Source: Microvirga brassicacearum (GTDB lineage Bacteria; Pseudomonadota; Alphaproteobacteria; Rhizobiales; Beijerinckiaceae). From it: DNA of 64,000 nt. The position numbers and the translations under genes are program-made. The notes below the pieces were generated by a model. That model made no database searches. It worked only from the letters and a program-made list of their open reading frames with translations, and had not been told where the DNA came from. Shown piece after piece: positions 18,579 to 27,256 of this stretch. Within the stretch, counting starts at the first letter, position 1. Every line of letters starts with the position of its first letter. Location: NCBI RefSeq assembly GCF_008757455.1, contig NZ_VCMV01000013.1, forward strand, positions 509,237 to 573,236, given 5' to 3'.

Positions 18579-18846
18579 GGCACTTCTCCGGTCGAATGAG
18601 GGGCAGCGGTGCTCATTGGCTCGCGCCCGTCTGAATTAGAGAGCTTTCGCCCCAAAATTGTTTCTAAAATGCGATCAGCGCCCGAACCGAGCGCCGTCAG
18701 ATGCGGGCTTATGACGGAATGACGGCTCAAAGTCAACGCTCGTATGGGTGCGACCTGCCTCAGAAGTAACGTTGGGCGAGGCTCGATCATCTAGGCGCAA
18801 ATGGCTCGCTCCGCTAGATGGAATGGATCGCAGCAAAGGAGCCAGA

Positions 18847-19644
18847 GTGGCCGGCACAAGGAACAAACCCGGGGAGGGAAAGGTGGCGTCCCGCCCCTTG
18901 CGTTTCCTGCCGCTCGGTCTGGTCGTGTTGCTTCTCGGCGCCTTTTTCATGTCCGGATTGCACCGGTCGTTCACCTTCGAGACGCTGGTCGAGCATCATA
19001 TGGCGATGCGCGGCTTCGTGACCGCACATCCCGTGGCGACGGCTGCCCTGTACCTGCTGATCTACACGGCCATGGTGGCGCTCTCGATTCCTGTCTCTGT
19101 CTTTCTGGCGATGACGGGAGGGTTCCTGTTCGACTGGCCGCTCGGGGGCGCTCTGGCGGCCATCGGATCGACATTCGGTGCCGCGAGCATCTTCCTGGTC
19201 GCCAGAACGTCCATCGGGGAGCCGATTTTGCGGAGAGCCGGGCCGCGAATTCAGCGATTCGCCGCCAGCTTCCGGGCCGATTCATTTTCGTACCTGCTCT
19301 TCCTCCGACTGCTCCCGATCATGCCGTTCTGGATCACGAACCTGGCCGCCGCCGTCTTTGGAATGCGGTTCAAGACATTTCTGCTCGCCACCCAGATCGG
19401 CGTGGTCCCAATCTGCTATGCGTTCGCAGCGGCAGGTTCGGGGCTCGAGGCGGCCATTGTGGCGCACGAGCAGCAACTGGCGGAGTGCCTCGCGCTGGGG
19501 AAAACAGGCTGCGACATGGATTTTCGCCCCGAGAGCTTGCTCACGCCCCAACTCATGGTAGCTCTGGGGTTGCTTGGCCTCCTGGCGCTTGGTCCCATCA
19601 TTGTGAGGAAATGGCAGGCTCTGCGCGAGGAGACAAAAGGGTGA
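18847..19644 (+). CDS. TVP38/TMEM64 family membrane protein (VTT domain)
   Basis: A 265-residue inner-membrane protein of the DedA-related TVP38/TMEM64 group. It has an N-terminal helix (PLRFLPLGLVVLLLGAFFM), several further membrane helices, the IPVSVFLAMTGGFLFDWPLG segment, and the FLRLLPIMPFWITNLAAAVF motif characteristic of the VTT domain. The GTG at 18847 is chosen because AAGGAG lies 5 bases ahead (18836-18841). Its stop overlaps the GTG of the next gene (GTGA), so it is coupled to the FAD oxidoreductase. DedA-type proteins affect lipid flipping and membrane homeostasis; the specific role here is unknown. Confidence 0.88.
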   Translation: MAGTRNKPGEGKVASRPLRFLPLGLVVLLLGAFFMSGLHRSFTFETLVEHHMAMRGFVTAHPVATAALYLLIYTAMVALSIPVSVFLAMTGGFLFDWPLGGALAAIGSTFGAASIFLVARTSIGEPILRRAGPRIQRFAASFRADSFSYLLFLRLLPIMPFWITNLAAAVFGMRFKTFLLATQIGVVPICYAFAAAGSGLEAAIVAHEQQLAECLALGKTGCDMDFRPESLLTPQLMVALGLLGLLALGPIIVRKWQALREETKG

Positions 19645-21077
19645 AGCAGCCCCCGAGAAGCGGCGATACGGTTCTCCAGCCCGACCTGTGCATTATCGGA
19701 GCGGGGCCGGCAGGGCTTTCGATCGCTGCCGCCGGCGCCCTCATGGGAATTTCCATCGTGCTTGTCGCCGATGACACGTTCAGCGCCGGGGATCGGGATC
19801 TGGCGGCGGCCGCCCTGAGAGCCTCGGCAAACCACGCCCATGCCCTTCGAAATGGATTTCGGTTCGGTATCGGGCTTCAAGGTGAAGAGCCCGAGATCGA
19901 TTTTTCCGCCATGCGGGCCCACATGCGCGACGCCGTGGAGCGCCAGGCGCCGATGAGGTCACTCGATCGCTACCGGGCCATGGGCGTCCGGGTGATCGAG
20001 GGCGGCGCGCAGTTCAGGAACCCGGATACCGTCTTGACTGGGAAGAAGACGATCAAGGCACGCCGGTTCGTGATCGCGACCGGATCCCGTCCCCTCGTCC
20101 CGGAGATCTCCGGCCTGGACACGGTCGCCTACCTGACGGAGGAGACAATTCTCGATCTCGCCGAACGCCCCCGCCATCTCATGGTGTTGGGCGGCGATCC
20201 GGCCGGCTTGTCGCTCGCACAGGCTTATCGGCGCCTGGGCGCGCATATAACCGTCATGGCGCCTGAGGAGAGGCTTCTCGCCGGCGAAGATCCAGAGATC
20301 GTCACTGTCCTACAGCGAAATCTGGCCCAGGAAGGGATCGATTTTCGGTTCGGCACCGAGATTTCAGGATTCGAGCAGCGTGACGGCAAGATTGTCGCCC
20401 ATTTTAGCGAGGGCAGGGAGCCGTCTGTCGAGGGAAGCCATCTTGTCGTCGCGGCGGGGAGAGTTCCACGTTTCGAGGGGTTGCACCTTGAAGCCGGGCG
20501 GATTCAGGCAAAACCCGGTGGCATCATCGTCGACCGGCGCATGCGCAGCAGCAACTCACGAGTCTACGCGGTTGGCGATTCGACCGGGCACTTCAATCAT
20601 GCGGCGGCTCGCCAGGCGGGCGTCGCCTTCCGCAACGCGGTTCTGCGCCTCCCGACAGGGTTTGATCCTTCGCCGGTTCCGCGGATTGTCCATTGCGATC
20701 CGGAACTGGCGTCGGTCGGCCTCACCGAAGAGCAGGCGAGGGCGAAGTTCTCTATGATCCGCGTCCTGCGCGCGCCTTTTTCCGACAATGACCAGGCTCT
20801 CGCCGATCATGCGACACCCGGTCACATAAAGGCCGTCGCGACTCCGTCCGGCAAAATTCTTGGCTGTTCCATCATCGGTCGGCGCGCCCACGATTTGATC
20901 GTGCCGTGGGCGCTGGCGATGGAGCGGAGCCTGCCCGTTTCCGCTCTGGCGGACCCCGCTTGCCCGCATCCCGGTTATTCAGAGGCGACCAAGGCCATAG
21001 CGGTGGAGTTTCTGAAGCTTTCAGCCCAGGCACCCTTGTTGCGCCGGGCGCTCAGCTTTGTCCGGCTTTGGAGTTAG
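19641..21077 (+). CDS. FAD-dependent pyridine nucleotide-disulfide oxidoreductase-like protein without redox cysteines
   Basis: A 478-residue flavoprotein with the fold of dihydrolipoamide dehydrogenase and mercuric reductase: FAD-binding LCIIGAGPAGLSIAAAGAL (about residues 16-34), the ATG motif VIATGSRPLVPEI, the NAD-binding MVLGGDPAGLSLAQAYRRLG, the second FAD motif RVYAVGDSTG, and the C-terminal dimerisation domain. The CxxxxC active-site pair normally found near residue 45 is absent; that stretch reads DDTFSAGDRDLAAAALRASA. The C-terminal His-Pro region is present as CPHPGYSEA. The gene starts with GTG overlapping the TVP38 stop. Such proteins often sit beside TVP38 genes. Without the disulfide, it cannot work by the usual dithiol mechanism. 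Confidence 0.88.
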   Translation: MKQPPRSGDTVLQPDLCIIGAGPAGLSIAAAGALMGISIVLVADDTFSAGDRDLAAAALRASANHAHALRNGFRFGIGLQGEEPEIDFSAMRAHMRDAVERQAPMRSLDRYRAMGVRVIEGGAQFRNPDTVLTGKKTIKARRFVIATGSRPLVPEISGLDTVAYLTEETILDLAERPRHLMVLGGDPAGLSLAQAYRRLGAHITVMAPEERLLAGEDPEIVTVLQRNLAQEGIDFRFGTEISGFEQRDGKIVAHFSEGREPSVEGSHLVVAAGRVPRFEGLHLEAGRIQAKPGGIIVDRRMRSSNSRVYAVGDSTGHFNHAAARQAGVAFRNAVLRLPTGFDPSPVPRIVHCDPELASVGLTEEQARAKFSMIRVLRAPFSDNDQALADHATPGHIKAVATPSGKILGCSIIGRRAHDLIVPWALAMERSLPVSALADPACPHPGYSEATKAIAVEFLKLSAQAPLLRRALSFVRLWS

Positions 21078-21085
21078 GAGCCGGA

Positions 21086-22525
21086 ATGAAACTCGACCGG
21101 TCCCATATCGCCCCTCTCGGCCTTCTCCGGCATTTCGGCCTTTCCGCCCGGTTGTTGCTGCTGACGATTCTCTTCGTAATGGTGGCGGAGGTGCTGATCT
21201 ACGTGCCGTCGGTGGTGAACTTTCGGCGGGCGTGGCTCAGCGACAGGCTCGCTGCGGCGCAGATCGCGGCCCTCGTGCTGGACGCTGCCACCGAAGAGAG
21301 CCTGCCGGAAGAGCTGGAGATGCGCCTCTTGGCCGGCGTCGGTGCCAAGGCGATCGCCATTCGCGGAGGAGGGAGGCGATCTCTTCTCGCCGCCGGCGAT
21401 ATGCCCGCCACGGTCGGCAAAACCGTAGACCTGCGGGATACGTCCTGGACGACCCAGACCCGCGATACGTTCGAGGCGCTTTTCGACACCAGTAACGAGT
21501 CTCTCCGGGTCGTGGGCGCCGGCATGGGTGTGGATTTCGTCGAACTGATCCTCGACCCGCACCCGTTGCGGTCCGCCATGCTGGAATTTTCCCGCAATAT
21601 CCTCCTTGTTTCGCTGCTGATCTCGGTGATCACCGCAAGTTTTCTTTATTTCGTACTGCAATGGGTGATCGTGCGCCCGGTGCGTCGCTTGACCGGCAAT
21701 ATCGCGAATTTTTCGAACAACCCCGAGGATGCCTCCCGGGTCATCCGCCCAACCGATCGCGGCGACGAGATCGGGCTCGCCGAGCAGGCGCTGGCGCAGA
21801 TGGAAACGACGTTGGCCGACGAGTTGCGGCACAAGCGGCGCCTGGCGGAGCTGGGGCTTGCCGTGAGCAAAATCAATCACGAATTGCGCAACATGCTCAC
21901 AACCGCCCACCTGCTGACGGACCGTCTCGACCGTGTCACCGATGAGACCGTCCAGCGGATCGCCCCGCGCCTTGTCGCCACCCTCGACCGCGCGATCGCC
22001 TTCTGCGAAACCACGCTGGCTTATGGCCGCGCGGCAGAGCGCCTCCCGCATCGACGACGCCTGCACCTCGCGCCCATCGTCGCCGACCTGGCCAACCTGA
22101 CGGATCTGGCCCCGGAACTCGGGATCGTCTTCAAGGCCGAGGTGCCAGAGGATCTGGTGGTCGATGCGGATGAGGACCAACTCTCGCGCGTTCTCGTGAA
22201 CCTCGTTCGCAATGCCGTGCAGGCGCTGAGCCAGGCCGGTGCAAACGATAGCATTCCGCAGATCGAGGTCGCGGCCGTGCGGAAGGCGAGAAATGTCGTC
22301 ATGTGCGTCAGGGATAACGGTCCTGGCATCCCCGAGCGGCTACGCGCCGATCTGTTCACCCCCTTCCAGGTCTCGAATCGAAAGGGCGGGACCGGTCTCG
22401 GCCTGCCGATCGTCGCCGAAATCGTCCGCCTCCACGGCGGCACGATCACGCTCGACCAAGGGGCATCGGGAACCTGTTTCCGCCTCACCATTCCGGATCG
22501 GCAGGCGGATGACGGGAGCCAATAG
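21086..22525 (+). CDS. Sensor histidine kinase
   Basis: A 479-residue membrane kinase: helix LLLLTILFVMVAEVLIYVPSVV (about residues 23-44), a periplasmic segment to about 170, second helix ILLVSLLISVITASFLYFVL, a HAMP domain (VRPVRRLTGNI and following), then the phosphoacceptor H in SKINHELRNMLTTAHLL (about residue 273) and a HATPase domain with the N-box LVNLVRNAVQAL, G1 DNGPGIP and G2 GGTGLGLPIV. No response regulator lies next to it. The ATG follows TAGGAGCCGGA, 8 bases after the oxidoreductase stop, so the three genes form an operon. The signal it senses is unknown; the operon partners suggest a membrane or redox cue. Confidence 0.92.
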   Translation: MKLDRSHIAPLGLLRHFGLSARLLLLTILFVMVAEVLIYVPSVVNFRRAWLSDRLAAAQIAALVLDAATEESLPEELEMRLLAGVGAKAIAIRGGGRRSLLAAGDMPATVGKTVDLRDTSWTTQTRDTFEALFDTSNESLRVVGAGMGVDFVELILDPHPLRSAMLEFSRNILLVSLLISVITASFLYFVLQWVIVRPVRRLTGNIANFSNNPEDASRVIRPTDRGDEIGLAEQALAQMETTLADELRHKRRLAELGLAVSKINHELRNMLTTAHLLTDRLDRVTDETVQRIAPRLVATLDRAIAFCETTLAYGRAAERLPHRRRLHLAPIVADLANLTDLAPELGIVFKAEVPEDLVVDADEDQLSRVLVNLVRNAVQALSQAGANDSIPQIEVAAVRKARNVVMCVRDNGPGIPERLRADLFTPFQVSNRKGGTGLGLPIVAEIVRLHGGTITLDQGASGTCFRLTIPDRQADDGSQ

Positions 22526-22629
22526 GCGGCCGCAGACGAATCTCCGCAGAAACAGGCTTGCCAAGCGTGCGAGAACGATCTAATCAGCCGCCTCCGGTCG
22601 ATGCCGCACTTGCAGCGCAGCGACCGCAG

Positions 22630-22706
22630 GCGCCCGTAGCTCAGCTGGATAGAGCACCAGACTACGAATCTGGGGGTCAGAGGTTCGAATCCTTTCGGGC
22701 GCGCCA
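22630..22706 (+). tRNA. tRNA-Arg (ACG)
   Basis: A full cloverleaf can be folded: acceptor GCGCCCG pairs with CGGGCGC (22630-22636 with 22696-22702), anticodon stem CCAGA/TCTGG with loop CTACGAA and anticodon ACG at 22664-22666, T-arm GGTTCGAATCC. The CCA end is encoded (22704-22706). It reads CGN arginine codons after A34 is modified to inosine. Confidence 0.97.
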
Positions 22707-22964
22707 TTTCACCGTCTAGAATAAGCACTGCGCCGATCTCGCCGCGGACGCGCCTCGTGCTGTCATCCGTTCGCCAGGTGGTTCGCGCCCGGGGCTGCGC
22801 CTTTATCTTGCCTGTAAGCCGGAACCTGCGGTCCAGGGAAGGATACAGCGCTCAAAGCAGTTTGATTTTCCTCGCTCGAGTTTAGGCGGGACCACAATCC
22901 TGCTATGGTGCATTGCGTATTCTGCATTTTCCGCATCCTTTCGACGATTCGGCGAGCGCGAGCC

Positions 22965-23951
22965 GTGCCCCTGAGAACCCGATTGACCGAACGTTTTGCG
23001 ATCAGGCATCCCATCCTGCTCGCTCCGATGGGCGTGATGGCAGGCGGGCGGCTTGCTGCTGCGGTGTCGAATGCCGGTGGGCTTGGTCTGATCGGCGGCG
23101 GCTACGGCGATGAAGCCTGGCTGGACAAGGAGTTTGCCGCGGCGGGCAGTGCGCGCGTCGGATGTGGCTTTATCACCTGGTCGCTGGCAACCAAGCCGCA
23201 TCTGCTCGATCTCGTGTTGGCGCGGCAACCCGCGGCACTCATGTTTTCATTCGGTTCGCCCGCGCCCCTCGCCGCGCGCGTCAGGGAAGCGGGAGTGCCG
23301 ATCATCTGCCAGGTCCAGTCGATGTTGCATGCCCGCGAGGCACTCGATGTCGGGGCGGATGTAATCGTCGCGCAGGGCAACGAAGCCGGCGGCCATAGCG
23401 GCCACCGCTCGACCTTCACGCTCGTTCCCGAGATTGCCGATCTTGTCGCGCAAATAGCGCCGGAGACGCTTGTCGTTGCGGCAGGCGGCGTTGGCGACAG
23501 CCGGTCGCTTGCTGCGGCGCTGATGCTTGGTGCCGACGGCGTGCTGATCGGCACGCGGTTCATTGCAACTGCGGAATCTGCCGCGCCGCACGGGTTTCGT
23601 GAGGCGATCGTCGCCGCCGATGGCGATCGGACGATCAAGACCACTACGGTGGACATCGCCCGCAATTATCGTTGGCCGACAAGCGAATTCGTCGCCCGCG
23701 TGCTGAACAATCGATTTGTCGCCGCGTGGCAGGGCCACGAAGATCAGTTGGCTGAAGAGCCCACGCTGACGGCTCAGAGCAGGCTTTATTGGGAAGCTTT
23801 CCACACCGGCGACGCTGAAAACACCGGTGTGCTCATGGGAGAAGCGGTCGGCGTGATCCAGAGCGTGGAGTCGGCTGCGCGCGTGATCAATATCATGGTC
23901 GAACAAGCCGAGAGTCTGCTCGCGGACGGCCCGCGACGGATCGTCGATTGA
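22965..23951 (+). CDS. NAD(P)H-dependent flavin oxidoreductase, nitronate monooxygenase family
   Basis: A 328-residue FMN-dependent TIM-barrel protein of the 2-nitropropane dioxygenase/nitronate monooxygenase family, which oxidises nitronates to carbonyls and nitrite. Visible motifs are FAIRHPILLAPMGVMAGG at the start, the FMN-phosphate region VVAAGGVGDSRSLAAALMLG with GADGVLIGTRF, and the active-site-type NEAGGHSGHRS with its histidine. The GTG at 22965 is chosen because the family begins here (VPLRTRLTERF); upstream codons in this frame resemble no family sequence. It is alone between the tRNA and the convergent FadB-like gene. Some relatives are enoyl reductases, so the label is a family name. 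Confidence 0.85.
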   Translation: MPLRTRLTERFAIRHPILLAPMGVMAGGRLAAAVSNAGGLGLIGGGYGDEAWLDKEFAAAGSARVGCGFITWSLATKPHLLDLVLARQPAALMFSFGSPAPLAARVREAGVPIICQVQSMLHAREALDVGADVIVAQGNEAGGHSGHRSTFTLVPEIADLVAQIAPETLVVAAGGVGDSRSLAAALMLGADGVLIGTRFIATAESAAPHGFREAIVAADGDRTIKTTTVDIARNYRWPTSEFVARVLNNRFVAAWQGHEDQLAEEPTLTAQSRLYWEAFHTGDAENTGVLMGEAVGVIQSVESAARVINIMVEQAESLLADGPRRIVD

Positions 23952-24062
23952 CTGCCCAGTTTCTCTTCGCGGCGCGCCATTTCTCAGCGAATGAATCACC
24001 CGGACCTGAGCATCCCTTCGTCGCCGAGCGCCGCGGGGCTGCCTCTGGTCCAGGCGCGGAGC

Positions 24063-26114
24063 TCAACCTCGAATCGCGTTGAGAAGCCCGATGCTGTCGC
24101 CGCGCTTGAAACCGAAGCCGACCGCCTGATCGACGGCATCGATCATGCTGATCACCTCTGCGTTGTCCATGCGCGATGCGACGAAGAGGGGGCCGCCGCG
24201 AAATTTCGAGAAGCCATAGCCGTTGACCATTACCAGGTCCACGTCGGCCGCGGATCGCGCAATGCCCTCCTCGACGATCAAGGCCGCTTCGTTGACGATC
24301 GCGCCAAGGGCCCGCTGCTGAATTTCGTGGTCGGTGAATGTCCGGCTCGGCCCGTGCTTTTCGGCCTCTTCCCTCACGATGGTGTTGACGATCGGATCAG
24401 CCTTGCCACGGCCGGAAGTTGTCTCCGCATAATCGTACCAGCCCGCGCCGGCTTTTCGTCCGAGCCGTCCCATTTCGCACAGGCGATCGGCGATCGCGAC
24501 GTAGCGCTCGCGCGGATCGCGATCCACGGCCTTGCGCTTGCGCGTCAGCCAGGCAATGTCGAGCCCGGAGAGGTCGGAAACCGCAAACGGTCCCATGGCG
24601 AAACCCAGGCGCTCGATGGCCTGGTCGATCTCGTTCGGAAGCGCGCCCTCCTGAAGCATGAACTCGCATTGGGCGCGATATTTTGCGTAGATGCGGTTGC
24701 CGATGAAACCTTCACAAACCCCAGCGATGACGGGTAGTTTTCCGATCGCCCTGGCGACCGCGACACCTGTTGCGAGCACATCGGGCGCGGTCATGGCGCC
24801 GCGCACAACCTCCACGAGGCGCATGCGGTGCACGGGCGCGAAAAAATGCAGGCCGACCACGTCGCTGGGGCGTGCTGTCGCCTCGGCCAGTAAATCGAGA
24901 TCGAGGTAGGACGTGTTGGACGCGATGACGGCATCTTTCCTGACGATCGCGCCGAGGCGCTGGAGCACGTCCGACTTGACGCGCAACTCCTCGAACACCG
25001 CTTCGATCACAAGATCGGCAGTGGCTACCGCCGTCAGATCGTGAAAATAACCGATGCGGGCCAGCGCCTCGTCGGCCGCGCGCGCTTCAATTTTTCCACC
25101 GCGGACGAGATCGCCCAGAGCTTCCGCGATCCGGCTTTTGGCTCGCTCGAGAATGTCCGCTTTCGCATCTGTCAGGACGACATCAAAGCCGCCGGCGGCA
25201 AAAACCGCAGCGATCCCGGCCCCCATCGTGCCCGCGCCGACGACACCGACCGTTTTCACCTCGCGCGGATGGGCCCTGTCCTTAAGCCTGCCCGCCTGAC
25301 GCTCCGCAAAGAAGTTGTAGCGTAACGCAGCCGCTTCCTCGCCGTTTCTGAGACGCTGGAAGACCGACCGCTCCTCTTGGAGCGCAGCCGCGAAGGGCAT
25401 CGACCCTGCGCGTTTTACGGCCTCCACCGCCTCGCGTACGGCTTCCCGACCGCGGCCGCTTTTGAGCGCTGCGTCTTCGGCCATCGTGATGTCGCCGGGC
25501 AAATCCGCCGGGACGCGCAGGGTCCCGAGTACGCGTTTCCGTGAGCCACGCGCAAAGGTGGCCGCGGCTTCGCGCAACGAGCCGCTATCCGCAATCTGAT
25601 CGATGATGCCCAGTGCCAAGGCCTCGGGCGCCCGCAGTCGCTTCCCCGAAACGACAAGGTCGATTGCCTTTGCGATGCCCACCAATCGCGGCAGGCGCTG
25701 CGTGCCGCCCGCTCCCGGGATCAAGCCGAGTTGAACTTCGGGCAAACCCACCACGGCCTCGAGAGTGGCAATGCGGGCGTCGCAGGCGAGTGCGAGCTCG
25801 AATCCGCCGCCGAGGGCCGCTCCATGTATGGCCGCGGCCAGAGGTTTCGGACAACGTTCAATGTCCTCTATGACGGCGGGGAGCTCCGGGGCGAGAGGCG
25901 GCTTTCCGAACTCCTTGATATCGGCCCCGGCGACGAAGGTTTTGCCATCCCCGATGATCACGCCGGCGATCAGGCTGCTATCCGCCGCAAGCCTGACCAC
26001 GGCCTCGCGAAGGCCGGCGCGAACGGCTATCGAGGCCGCATTCACCGGTGGGTTGGCGATAACGATGAAAGCGATATCGCCTTCGGTTTCGAAACGGACG
26101 GATTGATCGGACAT
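24063..26114 (-). CDS. Bifunctional enoyl-CoA hydratase/3-hydroxyacyl-CoA dehydrogenase (FadB/FadJ-like)
   Basis: A 683-residue fatty-acid beta-oxidation enzyme. The N-terminal crotonase domain has GKTFVAGADIKEF, then GAALGGGFELALACDARIA and LPEVQLGLIPGAGG, with both catalytic glutamates in place. The dehydrogenase part starts with the NAD motif VGVVGAGTMGAGIAAVFA (about residue 293) and has the catalytic His region GLHFFAPVHRM and two C-terminal 3-hydroxyacyl-CoA dehydrogenase domains. The ATG at 26114 is chosen, though no Shine-Dalgarno is visible and an in-frame ATG at 26135 is possible. No thiolase gene is adjacent, so it works with enzymes encoded elsewhere. Confidence 0.92.
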   Translation of the reverse strand: MSDQSVRFETEGDIAFIVIANPPVNAASIAVRAGLREAVVRLAADSSLIAGVIIGDGKTFVAGADIKEFGKPPLAPELPAVIEDIERCPKPLAAAIHGAALGGGFELALACDARIATLEAVVGLPEVQLGLIPGAGGTQRLPRLVGIAKAIDLVVSGKRLRAPEALALGIIDQIADSGSLREAAATFARGSRKRVLGTLRVPADLPGDITMAEDAALKSGRGREAVREAVEAVKRAGSMPFAAALQEERSVFQRLRNGEEAAALRYNFFAERQAGRLKDRAHPREVKTVGVVGAGTMGAGIAAVFAAGGFDVVLTDAKADILERAKSRIAEALGDLVRGGKIEARAADEALARIGYFHDLTAVATADLVIEAVFEELRVKSDVLQRLGAIVRKDAVIASNTSYLDLDLLAEATARPSDVVGLHFFAPVHRMRLVEVVRGAMTAPDVLATGVAVARAIGKLPVIAGVCEGFIGNRIYAKYRAQCEFMLQEGALPNEIDQAIERLGFAMGPFAVSDLSGLDIAWLTRKRKAVDRDPRERYVAIADRLCEMGRLGRKAGAGWYDYAETTSGRGKADPIVNTIVREEAEKHGPSRTFTDHEIQQRALGAIVNEAALIVEEGIARSAADVDLVMVNGYGFSKFRGGPLFVASRMDNAEVISMIDAVDQAVGFGFKRGDSIGLLNAIRG

Positions 26115-26178
26115 AATGTAATTTTTGCTCAGCATGGCGTCGGAACGGCGGTATGATTGCCCCGGCGCTTCCGCAATC

Positions 26179-27003
26179 CTACTCCATTTCGTCGGGATGT
26201 GGGCCGACGCGACCCGAAGCGTCGTCGAGCTTGCCGATGGCCGCCATGTCGTCGACGTCGAGCGCGAAATCGAAAAGGTCGAAATTCTCTCGGATGCGCG
26301 ACGGCGTGGACGATTTCGGTATCACCACGAGACCGCTCTCGAGATGCCAGCGTAGCACGACTTGAGCCGGGGTCTTGCCGTGTTTGCTGGCGATCGCCTT
26401 GATCGCCTTGTCCTCGAACGCACCGCGTCCGAGGGGGGACCATGACTCGGTGACGATCCCGTTCTTCGCTTGAAATTCGCGCAATTCGCGCTGCTGGAAG
26501 CGAGGATGCAGTTCGATCTGGTTGAGGACCGGCGGCACGCCGGTCTCGTCGATCATCCGCCGCAGGGTTGGAATCGTGAAATTCGAGACCCCGATCGACC
26601 TGGCGCGACCATCCTCCTGGATCTTGATGAACGCGCGCCACGTCTCGAGATAGGTGTTGCTCTTCGGAAGCGGCCAGTGGATCAGGTACAGATCGACATA
26701 ATCAAGCCTCAGCTTGCGCAGGCTCTCGTCGAAAGCACGAAGTGTCGAATCATAGCCTTGGTCGGCGTTCCAAAGCTTCGTCGTCACAAAAAGTTCGCGG
26801 CGAGGCGTCGGCGTGGCTTCGATTGCTTGGCCGACACCTTCCTCGTTGCGATAGATCGCTGCGGTGTCGATCATCCGGTACCCGGTTTTGATGGCTTCCT
26901 GCACCGTCGAGGACGCCTCCTCGTTTGGTACCTTCCAAACGCCAAAACCAAGCTGCGGGATTGAACGGCCGTCGCTGAGCGCAACCATAGGGTGGGGCTG
27001 CAT
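26179..27003 (-). CDS. Aldo/keto reductase
   Basis: A 274-residue NADPH-dependent aldo-keto reductase barrel. The catalytic tetrad is visible: Asp in GYRMIDTAAIYRNE, Tyr in the same stretch, Lys in VTTKLWN and His in YLIHWPLP. The cofactor-binding end reads VVIPKSSTPSRIRENFD. It resembles 2,5-diketo-gluconate reductase-type AKRs, but substrate cannot be inferred. The ATG at 27003 has AAAGGA 9 bases upstream. It diverges from the M81-peptidase operon across 253 bases that include an inverted repeat. Confidence 0.93.
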   Translation of the reverse strand: MQPHPMVALSDGRSIPQLGFGVWKVPNEEASSTVQEAIKTGYRMIDTAAIYRNEEGVGQAIEATPTPRRELFVTTKLWNADQGYDSTLRAFDESLRKLRLDYVDLYLIHWPLPKSNTYLETWRAFIKIQEDGRARSIGVSNFTIPTLRRMIDETGVPPVLNQIELHPRFQQRELREFQAKNGIVTESWSPLGRGAFEDKAIKAIASKHGKTPAQVVLRWHLESGLVVIPKSSTPSRIRENFDLFDFALDVDDMAAIGKLDDASGRVGPHPDEME

Positions 27004-27066
27004 CGAAAGTCCTTTGCCGAGGAGAACGGAGGAGTGGCCGTGCGGAGAATAGAGGGTGTTGCCGAT

Positions 27067-27101
27067 TTGGCAATTTGCACCATTGTTGCGCAAATTAGCA
27101 A
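27067..27101. promoter_or_regulatory. Inverted repeat in the divergent promoter region, possible operator
   Basis: Arms TTGGCAATTTGC (27067-27078) and GCAAATTAGCAA (27090-27101) match at 10 of 12 positions around an 11-base spacer. It lies between the aldo-keto reductase start (27003) and the M81 gene start (27257). No regulator gene is adjacent. Confidence 0.45.
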
Positions 27102-27256
27102 CGTCGATTGACCAAGAATTCCATTGGAGAATTGTCTCAACTCTGTCACGATCCAAAAAAAAGCGATGCCCTCGATGGCTTCGCTCGGGGAAACGCCGCG
27201 CGCAACACATCACTGGCAAACAGGATTCCGCCGCGCGGAAACACGGGAAAGACATC

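Noticed and set aside
18579..18846. Chromosome origin next to rpmH
   Set aside because: No cluster of DnaA boxes and no dnaA or parAB gene is seen; in alphaproteobacteria the origin normally lies elsewhere.
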